Below, one piece after another: positions 17,926 to 26,668 of a stretch of DNA of 64,000 nucleotides. Below the pieces are notes generated by a model that was not told the origin of the DNA, searched no databases, and worked only from the letters and a program-made list of their open reading frames with translations. This stretch comes from a bacterium (GTDB lineage Bacteria > Pseudomonadota > Gammaproteobacteria > Burkholderiales > Thiobacillaceae). Both the position numbers and the translations under genes were made by a program. Positions within the stretch are counted from its first letter, which is position 1, and each line of letters begins with the position of its first letter. The stretch is from NCBI GenBank assembly GCA_009772925.1, contig WOUQ01000007.1, forward strand, positions 109,720 to 173,719, read 5' to 3'.

Positions 17926-18318
17926 TCATTGCGCGGGTGCGCCGATAGCCGGTTGCTTCAGAATGTCCACCACTCGCGAGGACAAGTCCGGGATTGCCTC
18001 GGCAGAAGTCGCCTTTAGCAGCGCCGCAGTATTGATCAGGGCACACTGGCATTCCCTGCCAACCTGCTCAAGGGCTGTATCCAGACGCAGGCCGAAAGCC
18101 TTTGCCTCTTCGAACAGCTTGCCCTGCTCAGCGGCATCCATTCCCGGCTTAACCCGCTGCACCAGGGATTGCTGCTGTTGAGCAACAATGGCGCCGATAT
18201 CGACGCGAGCGAATCGAGGAATTTCCAGCGGCCGAAAGTGTAGCCATGACGCAGCGATACACGCCCCCAACATTAGCGTGACGACCCCGGTGATCATCTG
18301 TGTTTTCAAAAGATTCAT
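17926..18318 (-). CDS. trbI: F-type conjugal transfer protein TrbI
   Basis: 130 residues: a short N-terminal membrane anchor (residues 8-26), then a periplasmic part with RVDIGAIVAQQQQSLVQRV, a helical KLFEEAKAFGLRLDTALEQV and CQCALINTAALLKATSAEAIPDLS. The pattern of a V-D-xG-x-I line and an L-x-x-x-A-x-L helix, then a final LINxAALL...IPDLT-type line, matches the F-type TrbI family, which affects pilus retraction. The position between traC and traF fits. Similarity is modest, so the family is likely rather than certain. Confidence 0.68.
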   Translation of the reverse strand: MNLLKTQMITGVVTLMLGACIAASWLHFRPLEIPRFARVDIGAIVAQQQQSLVQRVKPGMDAAEQGKLFEEAKAFGLRLDTALEQVGRECQCALINTAALLKATSAEAIPDLSSRVVDILKQPAIGAPAQ

Positions 18319-18330
18319 GACTAATCCACC

Positions 18331-20904
18331 TTACTGTGATGCGCGTTCGATGACTAGACGTTCAATGGCATCCGATACCGACAGCCCTTGGTCACGCAGG
18401 CGTTTGATGGCCTCGTAGTCCTCGGCACGGGTGGAATAAACCAGCATCGAAAAGGGATCGAGTAGAAGCCTCCCCAGGCCCGACCCCATCGGCGAGTGGA
18501 TGTAGATTTCCGAGAAATGCCCGTGCTCGGTACTGACCGAAGCGAGCTGACGCTTCAGCCATTCATCCAGGGACAGCTTGCCCTCCTTGCCCAAGCGCTC
18601 GATGTTTTCGGGTTTCTGGCGCAGCAGGAACAGCCAGTCGGCGTTGTTGATGGCGGCCTTGGTCGCCTCGTTCTTGTAGTAGTCGTCGACGGACTGGGTG
18701 ATCGTCCCGAACGCGCCGCCATACTTTCGGGCGCGGCGATAGCCGGCCTCGATGAAGCTGCCGCTGGCGCCGGACCCCATGAGATCCCAGCTTTCGTCGA
18801 TAATGACGAGCTTGCGCCGGGAGCGATCACGGTACATCTCCTGGGTGATGCGATACATGATGAGTTGCATCACTACCGACTGGAGATCCTTCTTGGACTT
18901 CAGCTCCTCAAGCTCAAGGACGACAAAATCCTTGTCGAACTGGATATTGGCATCGCCCTCGAAGTAGCTCGCGTAAACGCCATGACGGGTATAGGGCTCC
19001 AAGGCTGTAGCCAGGCGACTGAGGTCGCGCTCGTACTCGCCCTCCAGAGACAGTCGCCCGGTCTGGAGCAGCTCATAGATGTCGGTAATGGTTGCTGCGC
19101 GTCCTTTGGCATCCCAAACCCGCTTGATGGCCGAACCAAGCGCGGTGTATCCGTAGTTATCGAGCGGCTCCCGTGGACTCGCCATTTGGGCAATCAGGGG
19201 CAAGATCATTTCCATATCGGCGCTGATATCGATGATCATGGAGAATGGATTGAGGCAGATGGTGTTCTGGCGCTCATCCGAAAACTCGATGAATTCGCCA
19301 TCCAGCAACTCGCACAGGTTCTTGTAGGAGCGGCCGACGTCGATGATCCACACTTTGGCACCGGCACCAAGGTAGCGATAGGTCATCTCATTGACGAACA
19401 CAGACTTGCCGGATCCCGACAGTGCCGCCACGGCGAAATTGAAATTGCCACCGGTGTTATCGAAAAGATCGAAACCGACGATCTGCCCGCGTCGGCCAAA
19501 TAGGGTCATCACCGGGGTTTGTGTTCCCTTCCACTCGGCGATCAGCGGCGATGTCATAACCGCGTTGTCCGCCGTCTTCGTGTTGATTCTCCCGAACTGA
19601 CGAAGATCGGCTTGCAGGCCTGGCGTCAGGGTCATGGGTAGCGCCGCCGACAGGGCCTGGTGCTGTAGATAGAAGTCCTTGGTTAGATCGAAGCCACGCG
19701 CCCGCCACACGGCGCGTACGGCGTGCTCGCAACGAGAGGCATCCTCGACTTTCGAGACAAGAGCTATCTGGTGGTACATGCCGACCACCGTCCTGCCACT
19801 GTCGAAGGTCTTGAGCACCATGTCCCAATCGCGCTTGCGCTCCTGAAGGTCAGGCTGGAAGTGCGCCATGTAGGAACCGGCGCTCTGCGTTGCCCGCGCC
19901 GCCTTCATCTGAGCCTTGGTTCGCGCTGACTCGTAGTCGAGCGAGACTGCCCCCATGGTGATCAGGAAGGGACACGGCATGGACAAGGCGAGCTGATAGG
20001 GATCTCCGATCATGTAGTTCATGCCGGAAAGACGGAAGAAACGCGGATACTGGCGCACCGAGAACAGTTGAAGGACGGACTCATCGCCACCGGCCTTGCG
20101 GAAGCGGATATCCCCGTCTCCCACGCGGGAAGCAACCTCCAGATCAGAGAGTTGGTCGCGCAGTGGCAGATTCTCGTTCCATTCAATGGGACGCGAGGTG
20201 CCGCCTGCAAACAGGCGGTTGTGATCAAAAAAATCAGCCGTGAAGTTCATGAGATCGCCGGGACCCCAATCGTGTCCCGGCAGATGAGCAGACTTGAGCG
20301 TCGCGTGAACGCTTTCTCGGATACGTAGTGCCTCGTCGACATCTGCCGGCGATTCGGGATCGAGAGGCAAGGTAATCGCGATGACCGAACGAAAATCCCG
20401 CAGCAGATAGGTCTGGTGGCCGAAGATGGACTGGCCAATACCCTTCAGGTAGTGGTCGATGCGGCGACGTGCGAGGAGTCGGAAGATGTTCCCATGACGA
20501 CGTTCATCAGAATCTGCTTCATCGATCGACGCTGAAGAGGGCAAGAGGTTGGCCTGGGCCCGGAGCAATGGGAGGATATGGGGACTGCCATAAAGGGAAA
20601 TCTGTATCCCCGTCCCCGGCGGGCAGGAGACGAAGAGGCTGGCAAGAACTTTTTCCATTTCATCGCTGGCGCCGGTCTGAGGCAGGGTCTCGATACAAAA
20701 GCCAATGGCGTGCTCTTCCCTCTCGCCAAAGCCGCCCTGATCCAGGACAAACAGCCGGGCATCCTCCTGCCACGCCAGGTAGGGAAGAATCCCGGTGAGG
20801 CGCGGCATCTGCGAAATTTCCCGCAATAGTTGCCGAGGTAAATGATCGGCCTCTGCCGTTCGTTCAGGCAGGAAAGCAGCGCGAAGTGCATCGAACCACC
20901 CCAT
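18331..20904 (-). CDS. traC: Type IV secretion ATPase TraC
   Basis: 857 residues, close to F TraC (875). An N-terminal TraC_F region is followed by a VirB4-like ATPase domain: the Walker A loop ALSGSGKSVFVNEM lies near residue 500, and the Walker B line KLVIIDESWDLMG near residue 703, followed by RRARKYGGAFGTITQS. TraC energises pilus assembly at the inner membrane. The start codon overlaps the traV stop (TGATG). Confidence 0.93.
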   Translation of the reverse strand: MGWFDALRAAFLPERTAEADHLPRQLLREISQMPRLTGILPYLAWQEDARLFVLDQGGFGEREEHAIGFCIETLPQTGASDEMEKVLASLFVSCPPGTGIQISLYGSPHILPLLRAQANLLPSSASIDEADSDERRHGNIFRLLARRRIDHYLKGIGQSIFGHQTYLLRDFRSVIAITLPLDPESPADVDEALRIRESVHATLKSAHLPGHDWGPGDLMNFTADFFDHNRLFAGGTSRPIEWNENLPLRDQLSDLEVASRVGDGDIRFRKAGGDESVLQLFSVRQYPRFFRLSGMNYMIGDPYQLALSMPCPFLITMGAVSLDYESARTKAQMKAARATQSAGSYMAHFQPDLQERKRDWDMVLKTFDSGRTVVGMYHQIALVSKVEDASRCEHAVRAVWRARGFDLTKDFYLQHQALSAALPMTLTPGLQADLRQFGRINTKTADNAVMTSPLIAEWKGTQTPVMTLFGRRGQIVGFDLFDNTGGNFNFAVAALSGSGKSVFVNEMTYRYLGAGAKVWIIDVGRSYKNLCELLDGEFIEFSDERQNTICLNPFSMIIDISADMEMILPLIAQMASPREPLDNYGYTALGSAIKRVWDAKGRAATITDIYELLQTGRLSLEGEYERDLSRLATALEPYTRHGVYASYFEGDANIQFDKDFVVLELEELKSKKDLQSVVMQLIMYRITQEMYRDRSRRKLVIIDESWDLMGSGASGSFIEAGYRRARKYGGAFGTITQSVDDYYKNEATKAAINNADWLFLLRQKPENIERLGKEGKLSLDEWLKRQLASVSTEHGHFSEIYIHSPMGSGLGRLLLDPFSMLVYSTRAEDYEAIKRLRDQGLSVSDAIERLVIERASQ

Positions 20905-21464
20905 CAGCCCCCCTCCCCGCCAGCAGGTGGACTCTCACCCCCCTGCTGGGGAAACATTTCATTGGGCGATACGGCAGGATTGCTCCGCTCCATCCGCAAC
21001 GCTGGCCGTTCGCTGGCATTGGGTGCCGCAGGCGTAAAGACTTTCGGCGGTACGACGGGCCGGTAACCTTCGCTGGCCTTGCGCCGCGAATACTCGACCT
21101 GCCAGCGCCCAGGATCGACGACGAGATAGAAGTACGACTGGTCGTGCAGCACCTCCTCGTCATCCTCCCAGGGCGCAAGCCACACGCGCCGAACTTTCTG
21201 GGTGCTGCGGATTGGCTCGCCTGAAATCGGTGCCTGATGCGTAATCTTTGGTGCTGCCGACTCGCCCTTGGCGGCTTCCGTGGACGGACGCTGGCCGGGT
21301 AGATTATTCTGTACGGCGTTCGCATAGACCCCGGAGAGCGATGCGCAGGAAATGCCATCCGGCGCCTTGCAGGAAAACTTTCCCTGCCCATCCAGTCCCG
21401 ACATCGTGCCTGCGCAACCGGCCAGCGCAAGCAACAACAGGCTCACAAGCCAATTGATTCTCAT
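20904..21464 (-). CDS. traV: Conjugal transfer lipoprotein TraV
   Basis: 186 residues from ATG 21464, which overlaps the dsbC stop (ATGA). The lipobox LALAGC places the lipidated cysteine at residue 17. The mature start GLDGQGKFSCKAPDGISCASLSGVY is the TraV signature, with the paired cysteines. The protein then has RRVWLAPWEDDEEVLHDQSYFYLVVDPGRW and a proline-rich tail. TraV is the outer-membrane lipoprotein of the core complex with TraB and TraK. The length and order (B, dsbC, V, C) fit SXT/IncA/C systems. Confidence 0.92.
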   Translation of the reverse strand: MRINWLVSLLLLALAGCAGTMSGLDGQGKFSCKAPDGISCASLSGVYANAVQNNLPGQRPSTEAAKGESAAPKITHQAPISGEPIRSTQKVRRVWLAPWEDDEEVLHDQSYFYLVVDPGRWQVEYSRRKASEGYRPVVPPKVFTPAAPNASERPALRMERSNPAVSPNEMFPQQGGESPPAGGEGG

Positions 21465-22189
21465 GGCCGACTCTCGGCAAGCCATTGCTCAATGCGATCT
21501 CCGGGGGCAGCACCGGGCAACATGCGTCCGTCGGCGGAAACCAAGGTCGGAGTTCCCTGGATCCCCAGCCGCTGAGCCAGCTGGATGTTCCGTTGAATCG
21601 GGTTCTCACATTTCCGGCTCGCCGGGGCCTTGCCAGACCTCAAGAGATCGGACCAGGCGCGAGCGCGGTCCGGGGCGCACCAAACAGCGATGGATTTGTC
21701 CACGGCTTCGGGGTGCAAGCCTTCAAGGGGATAGGGAAAGGTATAGATGGTGACATTGCTCAGCTTGTCGATTTCGGCTTCGAGACGCTTGCAATAAGGG
21801 CAGTCCGGATCGGAGAACACCGCCAGCACACGTTCACCCTTTCCACGCACGGTCTTGATGGCATCCCCCAGCGGCAATTGGCCGAAATCGATGCGTTGTT
21901 GCTTTTCCATGCGATCAGCTGTCAGGTCGCGCTGTGTCTTCATGTCGAAGAGATGGCCAAAGATGAAATAGCGCCCGGTCACGTCCGTATAGGCCGTGTT
22001 TTTGCCCATCGTCACCTCAAAGAGGGCCGGAATCTCCGAGGTCTGGACGCGCTCGATCCGAGTTGCCGGATACATGTCCTTGAGACGTTTTTCCAGGCTA
22101 TCAAGTCCGTCATCGGCCTGCGCCATCATCGACAGCATCAATGCCATCAATACGGACAGCCATTGAAGAGGTGGTCGATTTATTTGCAT
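21461..22189 (-). CDS. dsbC: Plasmid-borne DsbC-like disulphide isomerase
   Basis: 242 residues with a signal peptide (1-25), an N-terminal dimerisation-like segment, and a thioredoxin fold with CPYC at residues 130-133 (VFSDPDCPYCKRLEAEI). A second cysteine pair lies further on (VWCAPDRA, SRKCEN), and there is a cis-proline GTPTLVS line. In IncA/C and SXT elements a DsbC is encoded within the tra operon and helps fold the cysteine-rich transfer proteins. It lies four bases after traB and overlaps traV. Confidence 0.92.
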   Translation of the reverse strand: MQINRPPLQWLSVLMALMLSMMAQADDGLDSLEKRLKDMYPATRIERVQTSEIPALFEVTMGKNTAYTDVTGRYFIFGHLFDMKTQRDLTADRMEKQQRIDFGQLPLGDAIKTVRGKGERVLAVFSDPDCPYCKRLEAEIDKLSNVTIYTFPYPLEGLHPEAVDKSIAVWCAPDRARAWSDLLRSGKAPASRKCENPIQRNIQLAQRLGIQGTPTLVSADGRMLPGAAPGDRIEQWLAESRP

Positions 22190-22192
22190 GGG

Positions 22193-23455
22193 TCACTCCT
22201 TGTAGGGTTCTATGGATTTCTTCTGAACTTCGCGGCCCCGACGCCAAATATCGGTGTAGGTATCAGGCTCGCCTCCCGCGCTGTCCGTATCGAGCGAAAA
22301 GCCTTTGGTGAACACCACGTCGACCGTGCGGCCGGCATCGACCTCGATGATCGGGAACATTTTTTCGGCGAGCGTGATGTAGTACTGGGAGAGACGGTCG
22401 AGCGCCTTGCCAACACCGGTCCCGACCCCCGCCTGGAATTGCTTGCCTGGATCCACCGTGCCGATCGACCCTAGCGGGTTGGTCGACACGGTAGTGGCGC
22501 TCTGTTGGAAGGCTTGCCCGATACCGGCGCCAATCCCGGCCAGCAAGGCATTAGCCAGAACTTGACCCTGCTTACTGACGAGCCGCCCACGCATGCCGGC
22601 CTTGCCGTCTTCGCCCACGACGTAACCTTTGACGGGAACATCGATGGCCTTGCCGTCATGACGCACACACGACATCGATTCGAGCCGGATGTAGGCCCGC
22701 TCGGCACTAATGTCTCCGTAGCTCGCACCCAAGGCGAAGCATTCCTTGACCTTGAATCGATAGCGGTTGGGCAGAAAGGCGTTGTCCTGCGCCCGCATCA
22801 GGACGGGGTGTGGATTGCTCTGTGCCTGGCCGCCAGTAGGGGCATCCAACCCGCCTAGCAGCGCCGCCCGAAAAAAAGAACCTGATGGAACGTAGCTGCG
22901 GCTGTCCTTCTTTTCGGCAGCTTTCTGAACTACTTCCGGGACGATCACCTTGCCCTCGCTCACCTCAAAGGAGGCAATCCCCGGAGGCTTGGGCGGAGGT
23001 AGCGGCTCGCTGGCTTTGTTCACCGTTTCCGGAACCACGGGAGGTGGCGGCAAAGCCATGGTCCGTGCCTCTGGAGGCATCGGCGCCGGTGCCGGGGGCA
23101 ACGGAATTGCCGGAAATTGGGCATCGTTCGCGACCGGCGGCTTTTTCTCGATGATATCGACCTGCTGGCGCAATCCCTGGATCATGTCCTCCATCTGCCG
23201 CATCTGTTCCGAAGACTTGCTCATCCAGATGTCACGCGGATCGGCTTGTGCACCAGGGGCATTGATGGGCATGGGCTGCGGACGGGCCTGCGGCGCTCCC
23301 TGGGGGAGTTGAACTGGCTTGTCCCAGATCGCCACGCCACCGAAAACGAGCAGCACGAAAGCCGACGCACCGAGCCCCAGTATCAGATACTGGCGACGCT
23401 TGGGCGACAGGTTGGAAACCGCGGTCGCAATGCGGTTCTTGGGCGCCTCAGCCAT
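22193..23455 (-). CDS. traB: Conjugal transfer protein TraB (VirB10-like)
   Basis: 420 residues from ATG 23455, which overlaps the traK stop; a longer in-frame start would run into traK. It has one N-terminal membrane segment (about residues 25-45, LILGLGASAFVLLVFGGVA), then a proline-rich periplasmic linker (residues 50-170) and a VirB10-like C-terminal domain (SFFRAALLGGLDAPT, RYRFKVKECFALGASYGDISAERAYIRL, then GRTVDVVFTKGF). TraB spans the envelope and links the ATPases to the outer-membrane TraK/TraV ring. Confidence 0.93.
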   Translation of the reverse strand: MAEAPKNRIATAVSNLSPKRRQYLILGLGASAFVLLVFGGVAIWDKPVQLPQGAPQARPQPMPINAPGAQADPRDIWMSKSSEQMRQMEDMIQGLRQQVDIIEKKPPVANDAQFPAIPLPPAPAPMPPEARTMALPPPPVVPETVNKASEPLPPPKPPGIASFEVSEGKVIVPEVVQKAAEKKDSRSYVPSGSFFRAALLGGLDAPTGGQAQSNPHPVLMRAQDNAFLPNRYRFKVKECFALGASYGDISAERAYIRLESMSCVRHDGKAIDVPVKGYVVGEDGKAGMRGRLVSKQGQVLANALLAGIGAGIGQAFQQSATTVSTNPLGSIGTVDPGKQFQAGVGTGVGKALDRLSQYYITLAEKMFPIIEVDAGRTVDVVFTKGFSLDTDSAGGEPDTYTDIWRRGREVQKKSIEPYKE

Positions 23456-24182
23456 CGCGCCCCACCAGTACCACCATGACATTGGTCGCTTCACCCGGCT
23501 CCAGTTCGAGCGAGTCCACCATGACCGCCAGGACACCGCGTCGGTAAAGTTCGCGCTCGTCGATGACCATCCGCGACGAAGAGACGTTGGTCAGCTGGTA
23601 CTTTTCCCCGAGCAAAGCGCCTTCCAGTGTCCTTACAAGAACAAAGCGGGCTTCGTTCCAGAGCGGAACAATCACCAGCGTATCTCTGGCGGTCATGTCC
23701 TCGGGTTCGGTGTCCCGCGCCAAAGCCAGCAACACACGACGGATAGCGGCATTGCGCGACTCGTCGGCAAGAAATGCTCTCCCCTCGACGCGCGAACGAC
23801 TGCGGTCTCGGATGACAAGCGTCTCGGCCGGCACGTCTGCGACCTTGAGCATCAGCTTCCAGTGACGACCGGCATCGTCGGCGACAAAAACGCTGAGGAT
23901 CGGTTTGTCCGTATTCGGCTTGAGATAGGCGGCGCCGGTTTCTTTGTCCGGCGTTACGAGGAACTCGCCCTCGACGCCCTGGATGCGGCGAATCTTGCGA
24001 CCTTCGACCCGAATCAGATTGGGCTCGCTGCGCGACACGGTGGCGGTCAAACCGTCATCCGGGCTGCCCTCAAGGTATTGTCCGGCGAAGGACGGTGGCG
24101 AAACGCTACCGAGGAGCAGCGCCAGTGCCATTGCCGGCACCAAACGGATCCTGATCGCTGGTTTCCTTGAACTCGGATACAT
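23448..24182 (-). CDS. traK: Conjugal transfer protein TraK (VirB9-like)
   Basis: I prefer the ATG at 24182, since GGGAG lies at proper spacing before it; an ATG at 24194 is also in frame, and both overlap the 3' end of traE. Residues 1-33 form a signal peptide (LVPAMALALLLGSVSPPSFAG). The mature start has SRSEPNLIRVEGRKIRRIQGVEGEF, the TraK beta-rich signature, then VDERELYRRGVLAVMVDSLELEPGEATNVMVV near the end. TraK is a secretin-like periplasmic/outer-membrane component of the core complex. Confidence 0.88.
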   Translation of the reverse strand: MYPSSRKPAIRIRLVPAMALALLLGSVSPPSFAGQYLEGSPDDGLTATVSRSEPNLIRVEGRKIRRIQGVEGEFLVTPDKETGAAYLKPNTDKPILSVFVADDAGRHWKLMLKVADVPAETLVIRDRSRSRVEGRAFLADESRNAAIRRVLLALARDTEPEDMTARDTLVIVPLWNEARFVLVRTLEGALLGEKYQLTNVSSSRMVIDERELYRRGVLAVMVDSLELEPGEATNVMVVLVGRDG

Positions 24183-24708
24183 GGAGTCTCCCATTTAGAT
24201 ATCGAAAGCCGACGACATAGGTGGTCTGCTTCTCGGAGGCTTTCTTGTCCCCGACCCAAGTCAGGAGAACGCCGGTAAGTGCCACTTTCATGGCAGCCTC
24301 GTCCGGCATCACCGATTGCGGCGAGAACTGGGTCGAGGCGTTGTTCTTGCGGATAAATTCTGTCCTTGCACCAAACTCGGCCTGAAGGCGCCCGTATTCA
24401 CTCGGAGCGGCATATTTCAGAAAGAGATTCTTCTGGTAGTCCGCCACATGCGGCGTCACATTGAGGGCAAGCCCTGAATACCAGTAGGCCATTTCCTGGA
24501 GGTACTCCGTAGAGACTTTCTGGCCGCTGACCCAGAAGGTTTGGTGCACTTCCGGGGGCACTAGAATGGTTCTCTCCGAACCCGCCACGCTGAGCGATGC
24601 GCCGGCGTTGGCGAGCAAGGCCAGCACGAGACCACCGACGGCGATGCGCATGAACAGGATTTCTGCGCGTTGGTTGTCCCGCTCGGCGGTGAATTTGCTG
24701 AACTTCAT
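24106..24708 (-). CDS. traE: Conjugal transfer protein TraE (VirB5/8-like assembly factor)
   Basis: 200 residues with an N-terminal membrane segment (about 20-42, MRIAVGGLVLALLANAGASLSV) following the cytoplasmic start KFTAERDNQRAEILF typical of TraE. The periplasmic part has PPEVHQTFWVSGQKVSTEYLQEMAYWYSGLALNVTP in sequence, the family signature. It anchors pilus assembly in the inner membrane. It sits four bases after traL, and its last 77 bases are shared with the chosen traK start. Confidence 0.92.
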   Translation of the reverse strand: MKFSKFTAERDNQRAEILFMRIAVGGLVLALLANAGASLSVAGSERTILVPPEVHQTFWVSGQKVSTEYLQEMAYWYSGLALNVTPHVADYQKNLFLKYAAPSEYGRLQAEFGARTEFIRKNNASTQFSPQSVMPDEAAMKVALTGVLLTWVGDKKASEKQTTYVVGFRYLNGRLHVSEFKETSDQDPFGAGNGTGAAPR

Positions 24709-24711
24709 TGG

Positions 24712-25002
24712 TCAGCCCAGGAAAAATCGATGATGGGATGGAGGAGTCGCGCGAGCGCGAATCACGATCCAGCTCGGTAGCCACCAATAGAGCGCATGCA
24801 GTGCGAACTTCGGGTGCTTCCCGGTCTTGAGCCGGCCGTATTGCCAGGCAACCAACCCCCCGAAAACCATTCCGGCCACCATGGCGCCGGAGACCACCCC
24901 CATCCCCATGACCAAAATGAACAGAATGGCCTGATCGAAGTCCCACCACAGGAAGCGCTCCTGCGCCTCCAGGGATTTCGGGATGTAGCCGATCTCGTCC
25001 AC
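24712..25002 (-). CDS. traL: Conjugal transfer protein TraL
   Basis: 96 residues with two adjacent membrane segments (about 26-57) and the TraL signature IPKSLEAQERFLWWDFDQAILF at the N-terminus, then LHALYWWLPSW near the C-terminus. TraL is an inner-membrane pilus-assembly protein with VirB3-like placement. It lies between the pilin gene and traE, the universal A-L-E order of F-type systems. Confidence 0.93.
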   Translation of the reverse strand: MDEIGYIPKSLEAQERFLWWDFDQAILFILVMGMGVVSGAMVAGMVFGGLVAWQYGRLKTGKHPKFALHALYWWLPSWIVIRARATPPSHHRFFLG

Positions 25003-25018
25003 GCAGCGTTCCTTGGCC

Positions 25019-25312
25019 TCAGATCGTCGCGGTCAGGATGCCGGACGCGATGGTTGGGGCGTACTGCAGGAACACGGCGAAGCCGATGCCAGACAGAATG
25101 GCGATGGGATTCAACCGCGCCAGCGAGAACAGCGCACCGAGACCAATGGCGGCCACCGCTGCGGCTTTACCAAAGTAGCCTTGGACCAAACCCGTCAACC
25201 AGGTGTAGAGACTCTGAAATTCAGTACCGGTGGTCCCTGCCAGCGCGCCGGTGGCGGTGGCCAGCAGGACGAGCGCCAGTGCGCCCTGAATCCATTTACG
25301 ACTGCTTTGCAT
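25019..25312 (-). CDS. traA: Conjugative pilin TraA
   Basis: 97 residues from ATG 25312, preceded by GGGAG. A long leader (residues 1-25, ending TGALAG) precedes a short hydrophobic pilin: EFQSLYTWLTGLVQGYFGKAAAVAAIGLGALF, then AILSGIGFAVFLQYAPTIASGILTATI, two membrane helices. The size, leader and position just before traL identify the F-type propilin. It overlaps the end of the small 2-TM gene by 17 bases. The S26 peptidase encoded elsewhere may mature it. Confidence 0.87.
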   Translation of the reverse strand: MQSSRKWIQGALALVLLATATGALAGTTGTEFQSLYTWLTGLVQGYFGKAAAVAAIGLGALFSLARLNPIAILSGIGFAVFLQYAPTIASGILTATI

Positions 25313-25499
25313 GACTGCTCCCTTTGAGATCGACAAAACACTTGATGAGCCATCCCAGGCCGAGGCCGACCGAGATGCCGCCCAGATGGGCTTCGAATCC
25401 GTTTTCGATGGGCGACCCCGGGGCGAGGATGCCGATGGCGATGAATCCGCCAGCGATGGCCACGTCACGGATGAAGCCGCTGGTGTGAGGTAACTTCAC
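25296..25499 (-). CDS. Small two-helix membrane protein before the pilin
   Basis: 67 residues from a GTG at 25499, one base after the OmpA-like gene stop; a longer frame overlaps that gene and is unlikely. It holds two hydrophobic segments, VAIAGGFIAIGILAPG (residues 13-28) and GGISVGLGLGWLIKCFVDL (40-58). I do not recognise the family. Its place immediately before traA suggests a pilin chaperone or membrane-insertion factor, as TraQ is in F, but there is no sequence evidence for that. Confidence 0.55.
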   Translation of the reverse strand: MKLPHTSGFIRDVAIAGGFIAIGILAPGSPIENGFEAHLGGISVGLGLGWLIKCFVDLKGSSHAKQS

Positions 25500-25500
25500 T

Positions 25501-26130
25501 TCATTGCGCTCCCTTGCTGTTGCTGACCGCGTCTTGCCGATTGACAAGGCGCACCTCGACCCGCCGGTTGTTTCGGCGTGACGTTTCGGTGGGTGCCGTA
25601 TCGAGGTAACAGCACAACCCCTCGGCACGGACCACAATTTCTGCGTTGACTCCATGCTTCAGGAGCCATGAATGGACGAAATCGGCGCGCCTCTGGGCAA
25701 GGTGGTCGTTGTAGGCTTTGCTGCCTATGTCGTCGGTTCTGCCTTCAAGCTCGATGCGTTGAAAGTTCGCCGCGATCTTCGCGATACGCTTGAGCGCTTG
25801 TTGTCCATCGGCGGAGGGGGAGTCTTTTCCAAATGCAAAGAGGACGGTTGCCGTTACCGGCTCATCGCTACGGACGACTGACGATACGGTCGGAGGAACT
25901 ACGGCCACGACAGGCGTTGTTTCCTTCCGCGCAACGGGAGGTTCAATGATCGCCAGCGTCTTGCGCGTAGGCGGCAGACAGTCTTTGCCACTACAGGTCT
26001 TGAACTGGCGTTCGATCCAGGCGATGCCTTCTCGTACCTGTGGCGTCGGATTTGTCTCGGGCAGGCTTGTACAACCCGGAAAAATCGAGGTCACGAGCAG
26101 AAGAACGACGAGATGCTTCAGGATCGCCAT
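25501..26130 (-). CDS. OmpA-like peptidoglycan-binding lipoprotein of the pilus operon
   Basis: 209 residues with a lipobox (SIFPGC, lipidated Cys20). A linker rich in T, V and P leads to a C-terminal OmpA/Pal domain (residues 100-200): VLFAFGKDSPSADGQQALKRIAKI, then LEGRTDDIGSKAYNDHLAQRRADFVHSWL and RRNNRRVEVRL. The domain binds peptidoglycan, so this outer-membrane lipoprotein probably anchors the transfer apparatus to the wall. It overlaps the VirB1-like gene by 13 bases. Confidence 0.82.
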   Translation of the reverse strand: MAILKHLVVLLLVTSIFPGCTSLPETNPTPQVREGIAWIERQFKTCSGKDCLPPTRKTLAIIEPPVARKETTPVVAVVPPTVSSVVRSDEPVTATVLFAFGKDSPSADGQQALKRIAKIAANFQRIELEGRTDDIGSKAYNDHLAQRRADFVHSWLLKHGVNAEIVVRAEGLCCYLDTAPTETSRRNNRRVEVRLVNRQDAVSNSKGAQ

Positions 26131-26537
26131 GCCTTGACCTTCGCGGCGATCCGGCGGGCATAGGCCGCGCGCTTTTCCGGTGAGCGGGCGTTATAGGCTC
26201 CAATCGCATCCCAGCCGTACCCGAGACGACTGATGTTTTGCGCGAGGATCCAGGCGCCGATATAGGTGTTGATGCAGGGGTCTAATAGCTGTTCCCGGCC
26301 TATGCCATAGGACGACAGCGCGCCCAACCAGCGGCTGTTGACTTGCATGTGCCCCAGGTCTTCCGAGCCATCGCGGTTGCGATTGCGTGCCACAGGATCG
26401 AAGCCCGACTCGACCGCCGAGATAGCCTTGAGCAGGGTCGGAGCAATGCCATATCGGCTACCTGCTTGTTCAAAGCAGGTAGCCTGGCATGAGAATGCCA
26501 TTGGCAATAAGAGGACAGCAAACAGGGTACGAGTCAT
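26118..26537 (-). CDS. VirB1-like lytic transglycosylase
   Basis: 139 residues from ATG 26537 (another ATG lies nine bases upstream). Residues 1-19 are a signal peptide. The SLT fold shows YGIAPTLLKAISAVESGFDP with catalytic Glu43, then DLGHMQVNSRW and GAWILAQNISRLGYGWDAIGAYNA. This family locally opens peptidoglycan for pilus assembly. It is the first gene of the mating-pair-formation operon. A 27-bp palindrome (26577-26603) begins 40 bases upstream. Confidence 0.9.
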   Translation of the reverse strand: MTRTLFAVLLLPMAFSCQATCFEQAGSRYGIAPTLLKAISAVESGFDPVARNRNRDGSEDLGHMQVNSRWLGALSSYGIGREQLLDPCINTYIGAWILAQNISRLGYGWDAIGAYNARSPEKRAAYARRIAAKVKAWRS

Positions 26538-26576
26538 GACTGCCATGGTAGGAAGTCAGACCAATGCTGCGTCGCC

Positions 26577-26603
26577 GAAATGTGACCTTTAAGGACGGAT
26601 TTC
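26577..26603. promoter_or_regulatory. 27-bp inverted repeat, copy 3 of 6
   Basis: GAAATGTGAC, spacer CTTTAAG, GACGGATTTC. Read on the minus strand it shares its right-hand flank (GGTCACATTTC, then GGCGA) with copy 4 at 31294. It stands 40 bases upstream of the transglycosylase that heads the pilus operon. Confidence 0.7.
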
Positions 26604-26668
26604 GGTTACCGGTGGCTTGCTATTTGGACTTGTGCCGCGTGAGTTGTCGCTGTCCTACACGCCCGTCC

